Shown: in pieces, positions 26,512 through 34,877 of the stretch | Numbering within the stretch: the first letter of the stretch is position 1 | Layout: each line of letters starts with the position of its first letter | Source: Pseudomonas sp. B6002 | GTDB taxonomy: Bacteria > Pseudomonadota > Gammaproteobacteria > Pseudomonadales > Pseudomonadaceae | NCBI RefSeq assembly: GCF_013385985.1 | Contig: NZ_JACAOY010000006.1 | Location: 391,734-455,733 of the forward strand | Reading direction: 5' to 3' | Length of the DNA: 64,000 bases | Notes under the pieces: generated by a model | What the model saw: the letters and a program-made list of their open reading frames with translations, nothing else | The model's database searches: none | Told to the model about the DNA's origin: nothing | Program-made: the position numbers and the translations under genes

Positions 26512-28584
26512 ATGGCGAAAACGCTGTTCAAACTGTTCCTGACTCAGCGCCTGGCGGCCTTGGCCAGCACGGAGTCGCTGCGCGCTATCCGTGAAGGGCT
26601 GCTGTGGATCTTGCCTTGCCTGTTGGTATCGGCGGGTTTTCTGATCCTGTCCGAGTGCGCCAAGGTGCTGGGGTTTGACCCGCAGGTGGTGGGGTTCCTG
26701 GCTGGGTTGCACAACCAGATCAGCTCGGTGATTCCGCTGCTGGTAGCGGCTTCGATTGGCTACATGCTCGCGATTCAATACCGCTTGCCGCAGTTACCGG
26801 TCGCCTTTCTGTGCCTGGCCCATGTGGTGGTCGCCACCTTTGTATTGCGTGAATACCCCCGGGCCTCGGCCACCTTTGTATTGTTTATTGCGATTGCCTC
26901 GCCGCTGATCAACGTGCCAGCGGTTGCCTGGTTGCACCGCTTTCGCTGGACCCGCCTGGTCAACGAGGACCTGGTGGGGCACAACTTGCGAGGCACCATC
27001 AACATGGTGGTGCCGGGTGCGATCACCGCGCTGTGCCTGGTGATGGTGTTGTCGTTGCTGCTGCAGATTCCGTATGTGGCACAACTGCAGGGGCCACAGG
27101 TACTCGATGCGCTGCAAGCGCCCTATGGCAGTGGTTTGTTCGTGACCCTGATGAACTCGCTGCTGTGGTTTTTCGGCATCCACGGCGTGTATGCCATGCA
27201 GCCGTTGTTCGATGTGCTGGACCAGGCCGTGGTGCTTAATGGTGCCTCGTTGGCGGCGGGTGAGCCGATCAAATACCTGCTCAACAGTGGCTTGCTCGGG
27301 TGTTTCGCGTTTATCGGCGGCTCGGGCGGTGCGTTGTGCCTGTTGCTGGCGATCCTGCTGTTTTCAAAGAGCCAGTCCATGCGACTGATGGCGATGGCCA
27401 GTCTGCCGCTATCGTTATTCAACGTCAGCGAGGTGCTGCTGTTTGGCTTGCCGATCATCCTCAACCCGCGGTTATTCATCCCGTTTCTGCTGGTGCCGGC
27501 GATCAACGCCATGCTGGCGCTGACGGTGGTTCAGCTGGGCTGGGTATCGCCTGCGGTGGCGAGTGTGCCGTTCACCGCGCCGGTGCTGCTCAACGCGTAT
27601 TTGAGTACCCATGGCGACCTGGCTGCCGTGGTGTTGCAAGTGGCGCTTTTGGGGGTGGGCACCTTGGTCTACGCACCTTACGTCAGGGCGATTCACCGCC
27701 AATCCACTGAAGGCGGCACGGTGTACCTCAAGTCCCTGGACATGACCTTTCGCGGTCTCGAAGAGAAAGGTCGCCTGCTGGAAATGGACCCGGTGCTGGC
27801 GTCCCACAAGACCCTGGCCCGTCAAGCGATGGAACTGAGCCGCATCCAGCAGATCAGCGACTACGAGTTCTATCTCGAATTCCAACCCCAGGTCTCCACG
27901 CGCACGGGCTTGTGCACCGGCTGCGAAGCCTTGATGCGCGCCCGTGACAGCCAGGGCACGGTGCATTCGCCCTGGGAGTTCCTGCAATGGTTGGCTCAGG
28001 CACGGTTGATGCCCGACGTGGATGTGTGGGTAGCGTCCCAGGCCGTGCGCCAATATCAGAAGTGGCAGAAAATCGGCTTCGCCCTGCCGATGACCATCAA
28101 TATTTCCAGCGCCACCCTGACGGACGCCGCCTATGGGGATCGCCTGGTGGAAATCCTCACCCAGGCCCATGGTCAGGTGTCGGTGGAAATCACCGAAGAC
28201 GCGCTGGTCAGTGACATCCAGGTCACGCGCCGGACCATCCAGAAGCTGCAGGCGATTGGCGCCAAGGTGTATATCGACGACTTTGGTACGGGGTTCTCCG
28301 CCTTGAGCTATTTGCACCAGTTTCCGGTGGACTTCATCAAGATCGACCGCAGCTTTGTGGTGGCCCAGCACGACCCCAAGGGCGCCCAGGTACTCACCGG
28401 CATGCTGCGTTTCTGTGAGGCGCTGAACCTGGGGGTGGTGGTCGAGGGGGTGGAGACAGCCGAGCAGTTGGCGTTCCTCAATACCGGCACCGAACTGTTT
28501 ATCCAGGGCTGGTATTTCAGCAAGGCACTGCCCGGCGATCAGTTGCAGGGTTTCGTGCGCGCGCGTGCGGCGGCGCAGGTCTAG
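26512..28584 (+). CDS. Membrane c-di-GMP phosphodiesterase with PTS EIIC sensor/transport domain and EAL domain
   Basis: A 690-residue fusion. Residues about 20-400 form a multi-pass membrane domain resembling the EIIC part of a sugar phosphotransferase permease (LLWFFGIHGVYAMQPLF and FIGGSGGALCLLLAILLFS are typical). Residues about 440-690 form an EAL domain with EAL at 472-474, TINISSATL, VEITEDALVSD, DDFGTG at 589-594, DFIKIDRSF and VVEGVETAEQ. The catalytic set looks complete, so it should hydrolyse c-di-GMP. No EIIB or EIIA domain is present. The start at 26512 is preceded by AGAGGGA; a longer in-frame extension exists but is unconvincing. It ends tail-to-tail with the next gene with a 4-nt overlap. 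Confidence 0.88.
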   Translation: MAKTLFKLFLTQRLAALASTESLRAIREGLLWILPCLLVSAGFLILSECAKVLGFDPQVVGFLAGLHNQISSVIPLLVAASIGYMLAIQYRLPQLPVAFLCLAHVVVATFVLREYPRASATFVLFIAIASPLINVPAVAWLHRFRWTRLVNEDLVGHNLRGTINMVVPGAITALCLVMVLSLLLQIPYVAQLQGPQVLDALQAPYGSGLFVTLMNSLLWFFGIHGVYAMQPLFDVLDQAVVLNGASLAAGEPIKYLLNSGLLGCFAFIGGSGGALCLLLAILLFSKSQSMRLMAMASLPLSLFNVSEVLLFGLPIILNPRLFIPFLLVPAINAMLALTVVQLGWVSPAVASVPFTAPVLLNAYLSTHGDLAAVVLQVALLGVGTLVYAPYVRAIHRQSTEGGTVYLKSLDMTFRGLEEKGRLLEMDPVLASHKTLARQAMELSRIQQISDYEFYLEFQPQVSTRTGLCTGCEALMRARDSQGTVHSPWEFLQWLAQARLMPDVDVWVASQAVRQYQKWQKIGFALPMTINISSATLTDAAYGDRLVEILTQAHGQVSVEITEDALVSDIQVTRRTIQKLQAIGAKVYIDDFGTGFSALSYLHQFPVDFIKIDRSFVVAQHDPKGAQVLTGMLRFCEALNLGVVVEGVETAEQLAFLNTGTELFIQGWYFSKALPGDQLQGFVRARAAAQV

Positions 28585-29429
28585 GCCTGGGCCGCCGCGT
28601 AGTCACGCTGGGTTTGTTCGATCTCTTCGACCAACCCGTCGATGCGTGCCAGGCGTGCGCGGTTGTCGTGGTCCCAGGGGTGAAAGCCCGGTTTGAAGTA
28701 GTGCAGCCACGGCCGCAGCATGCGCGGGAACACGCCTTTGGGGCCATACAGGAACTTGAGCATGCGCCAGAAGCCCTTCAGAAACCCGACCGATTTGCGG
28801 TCGGCAATCAGCAGGCGCACGTGAAAGTCGAACACCACCAGCCAGAAGAACACCGTGGTGGTCAGCATGGTGCCGGTGCGCAGCAGATAGCGCTTTGGCC
28901 CGGGCGCAATCACCGTGTTCCACACATCGAAGGCCACGGCTTTGTGTTCGGTTTCTTCGAGGGCATGCCAGTACCACATCTGCTGGTAACCCTTGAGTGA
29001 ATCGCCGAAGCGCGACGGGTCGCTGAGCAGGATTTCCGCGAGCATCGCTGTGTAGTGCTCAAGGGCGATGGTCACCGCCAGGTTGAACGACGGCGGCAAG
29101 TGTTTTTTCTGCAGGTCGAGGATGAACTTGAGGCGCCGGTCCAGGGTGTGCGCCGGCAGGCCTGCCGCTTGCAGCAGGTCGTTGTAGGCCACGTGTTCGC
29201 GGCTGTGCATGGCCTCCTGGCCGATGAAACCCTGAATCTCTTTTTTCAATTGCGGCTCGTCAATGCGCTGGCGGTAGTGGCGCACGCTGTCCATGAAAAA
29301 CAGCTCGCCCTGGGGAAACAGCAGTGACAAGGCGTTGAAGAAGTGCGTGATGAACGGGCCCTGTTCGTGCCAGTTCTTGATGCGCTCGGCGGGCAAGGCA
29401 AAACGAATATCGCGACGGATCGGCAGCAT
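28581..29429 (-). CDS. PF10118-type predicted metal-dependent hydrolase
   Basis: A 282-residue protein of the COG3687/PF10118 family, annotated as a metal-dependent hydrolase with little experimental support. Glutamate and histidine clusters resembling a ferritin-like di-iron fold are visible: IGQEAMHSREH (about 68-78), ALEHYTAML and HALEETEHKAVAFDVW. A hydrophobic segment TTTVFFWLVVFDF (about 185-200) may touch the membrane. It is the last gene of the BVMO-SDR operon, 15 bp after the SDR stop. That context implies a role in ketone, ester or alkane metabolism. Oxygenase-like chemistry is as plausible as hydrolysis (inference). Confidence 0.8.
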   Translation of the reverse strand: MLPIRRDIRFALPAERIKNWHEQGPFITHFFNALSLLFPQGELFFMDSVRHYRQRIDEPQLKKEIQGFIGQEAMHSREHVAYNDLLQAAGLPAHTLDRRLKFILDLQKKHLPPSFNLAVTIALEHYTAMLAEILLSDPSRFGDSLKGYQQMWYWHALEETEHKAVAFDVWNTVIAPGPKRYLLRTGTMLTTTVFFWLVVFDFHVRLLIADRKSVGFLKGFWRMLKFLYGPKGVFPRMLRPWLHYFKPGFHPWDHDNRARLARIDGLVEEIEQTQRDYAAAQA

Positions 29430-29444
29430 GGTGCGTGCTCCTGT

Positions 29445-30335
29445 TCAGAGACGGGTTTCGTCGTTGGTTTCAAACACCGGCGTGCGTTGTTTGGGGGCCA
29501 TGCGCTTGCTGGCGAACACCACCAGGGCTTGATACGCAGCGGGCAGGCAACGGGCGAGCAAGTCGAGGAAATAGGCATCGCGGCCGATCAACACGCGGCG
29601 CTTGTTTTTGCGCACGCCTTGCAGGATGACCTTGGCAGCCTGGTCAGCATCGGTGATGAATAGCTTTTCGAAGTCGGCGCGGGCCTGTTGCTCGCTGTGG
29701 ATCAGAAAGCCGGTCATGTTTGCGTCGATGCGGCTGCTGCGGCAGATGTCGGTACGGATGCCGCCCGGGTGTACACAGGTGGCCGAGACGCCGCTGCGTA
29801 GCAGGTCGAGTTCCTGGCGCAGGGATTCGGTGAACCCGCGCACGGCAAACTTGGTGGCGTTGTAGCCGCTCATGCCTGGTTGGGCAAACAGCCCGAATAC
29901 GCTGGAGGTGTTGACCACATGGCCATCGCCGCTGGCTTTAAGGTAGGGCAGGAACGCCTTGGTGCCATGCACCACGCCCCAGAAGTTGATGCCGACGATC
30001 CATTCGAGGTCGGCGTAATCCACACCCTCCACGGTACTCGACAGCGCCACGCCGGCATTGTTGAAGATCAGGTTGACGCGGCCGTGGTCGGCCACGCAGC
30101 GGGCGGCCCACGCTTCCATGGCCTGGCGGTCGGATACATCCAGCACCTGGGTGGTGATGGTGACGGGCGACAGCGTCGAGGTCTTGATCAAGTCGAGCGT
30201 CTGCTCCAGCCCCTGGCTGTTCTTGTCGGCCAGGGCCAGGTGGCAACCTTCGCGCGCCAGGGCCAATGCCAGGGCGCGGCCCATGCCGGACGCCGCACCG
30301 GTAATCGCCGCCACGCGGCCGTTGAATGACTTCAT
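29445..30335 (-). CDS. Short-chain dehydrogenase/reductase
   Basis: A 296-residue classical SDR. The cofactor motif TGAASGMG is at 12-19, FNNAGVAL at about 91-98, and the catalytic S144/S145, Y158 and K162 in SSVFGLFAQPGMSGYNATK. The start at 30335 overlaps the BVMO stop by 4 nt (ATGA), so the two are translationally coupled. Next to a Baeyer-Villiger monooxygenase the natural guess is oxidation of a secondary alcohol to the ketone used by that enzyme, as in the AdhF1/BmoF1/EstF1 route described for P. fluorescens DSM 50106 (recalled). The C-terminal extension beyond about 250 is basic and slightly hydrophobic. Confidence 0.88.
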   Translation of the reverse strand: MKSFNGRVAAITGAASGMGRALALALAREGCHLALADKNSQGLEQTLDLIKTSTLSPVTITTQVLDVSDRQAMEAWAARCVADHGRVNLIFNNAGVALSSTVEGVDYADLEWIVGINFWGVVHGTKAFLPYLKASGDGHVVNTSSVFGLFAQPGMSGYNATKFAVRGFTESLRQELDLLRSGVSATCVHPGGIRTDICRSSRIDANMTGFLIHSEQQARADFEKLFITDADQAAKVILQGVRKNKRRVLIGRDAYFLDLLARCLPAAYQALVVFASKRMAPKQRTPVFETNDETRL

Positions 30336-31870
30336 GACAGGCTGCCTTCTGTGGTGGAGTGGGGCGCCGGGGCAGGGCGTGGGGCTGGGCTGGTGGGCAG
30401 CAGGTCTGCCACATAGTCCTTGAGCGCGAACTGCCGGGTGACCTGTTTGAAGCGCCAGGTGGAGCCGGGCCACAAGGTGGTGTTCTTGCCGGTGCGCGGG
30501 TCGAGGTACCAGCTCTGGCAGCCACCGGTGTTCCAGATGGTGCGCTTGAGTTTGTCTTGCAGTTGCTGGTTGTAAGCCAGCTCAACGGCCGGTTTTACAT
30601 CCACGGTGGCGATGCGGTGCCGCTGCATCTGCTGCAGTGCATCCAGGATGTAGGTGACCTGGGCTTCGATCATCAGGATCATCGAGTTGTGCCCAAGGCC
30701 CGTGTTGGGGCCGACGATCAGGAACAGGTTCGGGTACCCCGGCACCGTGGTGCCTTTATAGGCATGGGCACCGTCGTGCCAGGTGTCCATCAGGTCGATG
30801 CCGTCGCGCCCGATGATGCAGTCCCGGGGCAGTGGGTCAGTGGCCTGGAAGCCGGTGCCGAAGATCAGGCAATCGGCCGGGTGCTTGATGCCATCGGCGG
30901 TAATCACGCCATCGGCTTCGATGCGCAGCACCTTGTCGGTCACCACCTCCACATTGCTGCGCGAGAGGGCCGGGTAATAGTCGTTGGAGATCAGCACGCG
31001 CTTGCAACCGATGGTGTAGTCCGGCGTCAGGGTCTTGCGCAGGGAAGGGCGGGCCACCTGTTTATGCAGATGACGTTGGGCAATCTTCTGCACCATTTTC
31101 ATCAGGCGCGGGTGCAGGGCAAAGCCCACCACACGGCCTTCCAACGCCCAATAGAAAGCGCCGCGTACCAGGCGCTGGGTGAAGGGCAGGTGCTTGAAGG
31201 CCCAGCGTTCAAAGGGCGAAATCGGCCGGTCGGGCTTGGGCATGATCCACGGCGGCGTGCGCTGGAACAGGTCCAGGTGGGCCACCTGCGGTGCAATCTG
31301 CGGCACGAATTGAATGGCGCTGGCGCCGGTGCCGATCACCGCCACGCGTTTGCCTTTCAATGAATAGTCATGGTCCCACTGTTGGGAGTGGAAGCGCTTG
31401 CCTTTGAAGCTGTCGAGCCCCGGGATGTCCGGCAGTGCCGGGCGCGACAGCCCGCCCATGCCCGACACCAGCACCCGCGCACTCACCTGGCGACCATTGC
31501 TGAAGGTCAGTTGCCAGCGCTGTTGCACCTCATCGAACACCGCACGCTGCAAGCCCATGCCGAAGCGCAGGAAGGGCGCCAGCTCAAAACGCGTCGCGCA
31601 TTGCTCAAGGTAGGTGCGGATCTCCGCCTGCGGCGCGAATTGCCGCGTCCAGTTTGGGTTGGGCGCAAACGAAAATGAATACACGTGGGATTGCACGTCG
31701 CAGGCACAGCCCGGGTAGTGGTTGTCCCGCCAGGTGCCGCCGAGGCTGTCCGCCTGCTCGGCAATGAAGAAGTCGGTGAGGCCGGCTTCCTTGAGCTTGA
31801 TCGCCATGCACAGGCCGGCAAAGCCTGAGCCGATGATGGCGATGTCGATTGAATCACTGTGGGCATTCAT
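30332..31870 (-). CDS. Flavin-dependent Baeyer-Villiger-type monooxygenase
   Basis: A 512-residue class B flavoprotein monooxygenase. It has an FAD-binding IIGSGFAG (12-19), the BVMO fingerprint F155-x-G157-xxx-H161-xxx-W165-D166 and the NADPH-binding VIGTGASA (178-185). The final fingerprint residue is D, one of the allowed variants. The enzyme should insert oxygen beside a carbonyl to make an ester. AlmA-like long-chain alkane monooxygenases share the fold, so that role is an alternative. The start at 31870 has AGGACAG upstream. It is the first gene of the BVMO-SDR-PF10118 operon and divergent from an alpha/beta hydrolase that could cleave the ester product. Confidence 0.9.
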   Translation of the reverse strand: MNAHSDSIDIAIIGSGFAGLCMAIKLKEAGLTDFFIAEQADSLGGTWRDNHYPGCACDVQSHVYSFSFAPNPNWTRQFAPQAEIRTYLEQCATRFELAPFLRFGMGLQRAVFDEVQQRWQLTFSNGRQVSARVLVSGMGGLSRPALPDIPGLDSFKGKRFHSQQWDHDYSLKGKRVAVIGTGASAIQFVPQIAPQVAHLDLFQRTPPWIMPKPDRPISPFERWAFKHLPFTQRLVRGAFYWALEGRVVGFALHPRLMKMVQKIAQRHLHKQVARPSLRKTLTPDYTIGCKRVLISNDYYPALSRSNVEVVTDKVLRIEADGVITADGIKHPADCLIFGTGFQATDPLPRDCIIGRDGIDLMDTWHDGAHAYKGTTVPGYPNLFLIVGPNTGLGHNSMILMIEAQVTYILDALQQMQRHRIATVDVKPAVELAYNQQLQDKLKRTIWNTGGCQSWYLDPRTGKNTTLWPGSTWRFKQVTRQFALKDYVADLLPTSPAPRPAPAPHSTTEGSLS

Positions 31871-31952
31871 AGGCTGTCCTTCGTGGGCATCAGATGTGCT
31901 CCTGTTTTTTGTTTTGTCTTTTAGATAGAACACCATTGCAAAGGAAAATTGA

Positions 31953-31983
31953 ATTATTTATTTTAAAAAAGATTTTAAATAAT
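31953..31983. promoter_or_regulatory. AT-rich dyad between the BVMO operon and the alpha/beta hydrolase
   Basis: A perfect 8-bp inverted repeat ATTATTTA/TAAATAAT (31953-31960 and 31976-31983), 15 bp apart, lies in the 277-bp divergent control region. The surrounding 40 bp are almost pure A/T inside a GC-rich genome. It may be a regulator site or an open-complex region for either promoter. No clear -35/-10 pair could be fixed. Confidence 0.3.
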
Positions 31984-32147
31984 CTACCTGAAAATATCGC
32001 CTACGCTAGGACCTTGTTCCGCATGTGCGACTTGTCCGACGGACGAGCACGGTATGCATGAAGTTTAGGTCCAGGGTGTGGACGATGGCTGAGGCCTTGA
32101 TCAATACCGGTCAGGTCGCCAGCAGCAGGGAAGCAGAGGACCGAGCT

Positions 32148-33146
32148 ATGGCTGTTGAATGGGTTATTGCTGCGGCTGTGTTGATAGGCGCGAGCGCCGT
32201 GTTGTGGGGCTTCAGTGCCTGGATGACACGGCGTATCGAAGCGGCTGTTGCAATCAACGGGCGTTTCGTCGAGGTCGATGGCGAGCGCTTTCATTATGTA
32301 GAAGAGGGCAAGGGCCCGCCGCTGGTGATGATTCACGGGCTGATGGGCAGCAGTCGCAACCTGACGTATGCCTTGTCAGGTCAATTGCGTGAGCACTTTC
32401 GGGTGATCACGCTGGATCGTCCGGGCTCCGGCTATTCCACCCGGCACGCCAGCACGGCGGCAGACCTGCCCGCCCAGGCCCGGCAAATTGCGGCGTTTAT
32501 CAAGACCCTGGACCTGGATAAGCCGCTGGTACTCGGGCATTCCCTCGGCGGCGCGATTTCCCTGGCGCTGGCCCTTGATCATCCGCATGCCGTGTCCGGG
32601 TTGATTTTGGTGGCACCGCTGACTCACCCCCAACGCATGCTGCCGCTGGTGTTCCTGTCGCTGGCGATACGCCCGGCCTGGTTGCGGCGCTGGATGTCCC
32701 ACACCTTGACCATGCCCATCGGGCTGCTGACCAAAGGATCAGTGGTTAAAGGCGTGTTCGCTCCCGATGCTGCACCTCCCGACTTTGCCACCCGTGGCGG
32801 TGGGCTGCTCGGTATGCGTCCCGACAACTTTTATGCCGCCTCCACCGAGATCAACCAGGTCAACGACCACCTGCCCGACATGGTCAAGCGCTACCCGCAA
32901 CTGACCCTGCCGATCGGGCTGATCTATGGCGCCAAAGACCGCGTGCTGGACTTCCAGAAGCACGGCCAAGCCCTGGCCAGCAAGGTGCCGGGGTTGAAGC
33001 TGCAGGTGGTGGAAGGGCGCGGGCACATGCTGCCGATCACCGCCACAGAGCGCGTAGCCGCGCTGGTGGAGCAGGTGGCCAAGCGTGTTCGACCGCCTGA
33101 AAGCGCCACGGTGTTGCACCCGCCATTTGCCTTGGCGAGTAAATAA
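32148..33146 (+). CDS. Alpha/beta hydrolase with N-terminal membrane anchor
   Basis: A 332-residue alpha/beta-fold hydrolase. The nucleophile is S132 in GHSLGG, the acid is D264 in GAKDR and the base is H293 in GRGHMLP; the oxyanion HGLMGSS lies at 63-69. An N-terminal hydrophobic helix (about 5-26) may tether it to the inner membrane. The ATG at 32148 is preceded by CAGAGGA. It is divergent from the BVMO operon and upstream of alkB, so hydrolysis of esters formed by the monooxygenase is a reasonable role. It could also act on lipids more generally. Confidence 0.87.
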   Translation: MAVEWVIAAAVLIGASAVLWGFSAWMTRRIEAAVAINGRFVEVDGERFHYVEEGKGPPLVMIHGLMGSSRNLTYALSGQLREHFRVITLDRPGSGYSTRHASTAADLPAQARQIAAFIKTLDLDKPLVLGHSLGGAISLALALDHPHAVSGLILVAPLTHPQRMLPLVFLSLAIRPAWLRRWMSHTLTMPIGLLTKGSVVKGVFAPDAAPPDFATRGGGLLGMRPDNFYAASTEINQVNDHLPDMVKRYPQLTLPIGLIYGAKDRVLDFQKHGQALASKVPGLKLQVVEGRGHMLPITATERVAALVEQVAKRVRPPESATVLHPPFALASK

Positions 33147-33256
33147 TTTTGTTGTCCGGTTCGCGGTTCAACGGCGTCGATGCCTGCTTTAGACACCTGA
33201 CCAAACGGCTGAAAAAGAGACTGCTCGGTCACGTAAAAAAGGCTCCGAAAAACTAG

Positions 33257-33285
33257 TTGACGACCTAACGATTCCGCGCTATTTA
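33257..33285 (+). promoter_or_regulatory. Sigma-70-type promoter of alkB
   Basis: TTGACG (33257-33262) and TATTTA (33280-33285) are separated by 17 bp, the optimal spacing. Transcription would start near 33292, giving a leader of about 170 nt before the chosen alkB ATG. The operator-like dyad begins at the predicted start site, which suggests repression. Confidence 0.55.
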
Positions 33286-33291
33286 TTTAAA

Positions 33292-33323
33292 AAATTATTT
33301 CAATGTCTTATTTGAAACAATTT
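33292..33323. promoter_or_regulatory. Operator-like dyad at alkB, shared with fadE
   Basis: The core TTTCAA-N8-TTGAAA (33298-33303 and 33312-33317) sits in a longer imperfect palindrome, AAATTATTTCA against TGAAACAATTT (one mismatch). The same core with the same 8-bp spacing occurs upstream of fadE (38381-38400). Position at the predicted +1 of the alkB promoter suggests a repressor site. No known Pseudomonas consensus matches it to my knowledge; it differs from the PsrA type. Confidence 0.5.
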
Positions 33324-33463
33324 TTGAAATGCCTAAGAGCGAATAAAATAATGAAAAAAACGTCTTTTATCGCATGGTTGATTTCTCGGGGCAGTCAGCG
33401 CTCCGTGTACCTGTTTACCGCTCACATTCGTTCCCTGCCAGCCCGCTGCGTACGGTGGCTGCC

Positions 33464-34744
33464 ATGAACCAGACCCTGGCTGCACCGCACGTCTGGACCG
33501 ACGGCAAACGTCACCTCTGGTGGCTTGGCATCATGCCCCTGGCAACTCCATTACTTTCCGGCTCCCTGGCGATTACCACGGGTGTACAGCAATTGTGGTG
33601 GGTCGGCGTATTGGTGATCTTCGGCTTGATCCCCTTGATCGACGGCCTGCTGGGCGAAGACGTCAGCAACCCGCCCGAGTCCGCCGTCAGCAACCTCGAA
33701 TCCCAACGCTACTACCGCTGGATCGTCTACACCGGTGTGCTGTTCGTTATCTCTTCGGTGGTGATTACCGGTTGGTTGGCGGCAGGGGGCATCGACTGGA
33801 TCATCAACGGCGGCCTGCTGCACGCCACGGCTGCGCTTGATCCTTCCAGCTGGCTGGCGAAAACCGCCGCGTTCATCACCGCCCGCACCGAATTGCACGG
33901 CGAAATCAGCTGGTTTACCTACCTGGGCATGGCGATGTCCACCGGAGCAGCCACCGGGATTGCCATCAACACCGCCCATGAGCTGGGGCACAAGCCCAAC
34001 CCCTTGGAGGTATTCCTGGCCAAGGTCACCCTGGCGCCTACGTTCTACGGGCACTTCTACACCGAACATAACCGCGGTCACCATGTACGCGTCGCCACGC
34101 CGGAAGACCCTGCCAGCTCGCGCCTGGGTGAAAGCTTCTGGGCCTTCCTGCCACGCTCGGTATGGTTCAGCGCACGCTCGGCCTGGAACCTGGAGCGCGA
34201 ACGCCTGCGCAAACTCGGCCTGCCGGCCCTGCACTGGAAAAACGCCGTACTCAGCGCCTGGATGTACAGCGTGGTGTTGTGGGGCGCGATGATCATGTGG
34301 CTAGGGGCGGCGGTGATTCCGTTCCTGATCATCCAGGGCATCTACGGTTTCTCGCTGCTGGAAGTGGTCAACTATGTCGAGCACTACGGTCTCAAACGCC
34401 AGAAGTTGCCCAACGGTCGTTATGAACGTTGCTCGCCACGGCACTCCTGGAACAGCAACCGTATTGTCACCAATATCTTCCTGTTCCAACTGCAGCGGCA
34501 CTCTGATCACCATGCCAACCCGACACGTAGTTATCAGTCGCTGCGCCACTTTGATGAGTCGCCGCAACTGCCGTATGGCTATGCGAGCATGATTGTCTGG
34601 GCCTATGTGCCGTACTTGTGGCGGCGTCGCATGGACCATCGGGTACTGAATCACTATGCCGGGGATATCACCCTGACCAATCTTCAGCCGTCACAACGTC
34701 TGAAGTACCTGGAGAAATACGGCAACAGCGCCAGGCCGTTCTGA
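33464..34744 (+). CDS. alkB: Alkane 1-monooxygenase, membrane di-iron enzyme
   Basis: A 426-residue AlkB. It hydroxylates the terminal methyl of medium to long alkanes using electrons from rubredoxin. Histidine boxes are intact: HELGH (172-176), EHNRGHH (201-207) and LQRHSDHH (343-350), plus the AlkB signature NYVEHYGL (about 303-310). Several membrane segments are visible (about 17-40, 44-63, 88-110, 263-297). I chose the ATG at 33464; a start at 33374 would add 30 residues with no family counterpart. The upstream region has a promoter and a dyad shared with fadE. No rubredoxin or rubredoxin reductase gene is in the window. Confidence 0.94.
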   Translation: MNQTLAAPHVWTDGKRHLWWLGIMPLATPLLSGSLAITTGVQQLWWVGVLVIFGLIPLIDGLLGEDVSNPPESAVSNLESQRYYRWIVYTGVLFVISSVVITGWLAAGGIDWIINGGLLHATAALDPSSWLAKTAAFITARTELHGEISWFTYLGMAMSTGAATGIAINTAHELGHKPNPLEVFLAKVTLAPTFYGHFYTEHNRGHHVRVATPEDPASSRLGESFWAFLPRSVWFSARSAWNLERERLRKLGLPALHWKNAVLSAWMYSVVLWGAMIMWLGAAVIPFLIIQGIYGFSLLEVVNYVEHYGLKRQKLPNGRYERCSPRHSWNSNRIVTNIFLFQLQRHSDHHANPTRSYQSLRHFDESPQLPYGYASMIVWAYVPYLWRRRMDHRVLNHYAGDITLTNLQPSQRLKYLEKYGNSARPF

Positions 34745-34821
34745 TGTGAATTGAAAAGTTATGGGCGTACTCGGGGTCTGTGTATCGCGCAGGTCTCTTA
34801 CGCCCAAGGTTTACCGGTTTC

Positions 34822-34838
34822 GTGGCAAGCAAGTTGTT
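34822..34838 (+). promoter_or_regulatory. Possible sigma-54 promoter of praB
   Basis: GTGGCAAGCAAGTTGTT keeps TGGCA at -24 and TTG at -12 with the exact 11-nt spacing from the second G to the -12 G. It deviates at the C after TGGCA and at the final C of TTGC. The predicted start would leave a leader of about 30 nt with AAGGGAAGG before the ATG at 34878. A match of this quality can occur by chance. Confidence 0.4.
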
Positions 34839-34877
34839 TGACCCTACAACAATAATTTCAAGGGAAGGACGTACACC

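Larger units (their letters stand above)
33147..33463. other. Control region between the alpha/beta hydrolase and alkB
   Basis: This 317-bp gap has no gene. Its second half (33250-33370) is strongly AT-rich and holds a sigma-70 promoter candidate at 33257-33285 and an operator-like dyad at 33292-33323, both described separately. The first half shows nothing recognisable apart from a short segment rich in A after 33230. Confidence 0.6.

Noticed and set aside
34763-34805. GGGCGTA/TACGCCC inverted repeat after alkB as a terminator
   Set aside because: The loop is about 29 nt, no T-run follows and the stem is only 7 bp; not convincing as a terminator.
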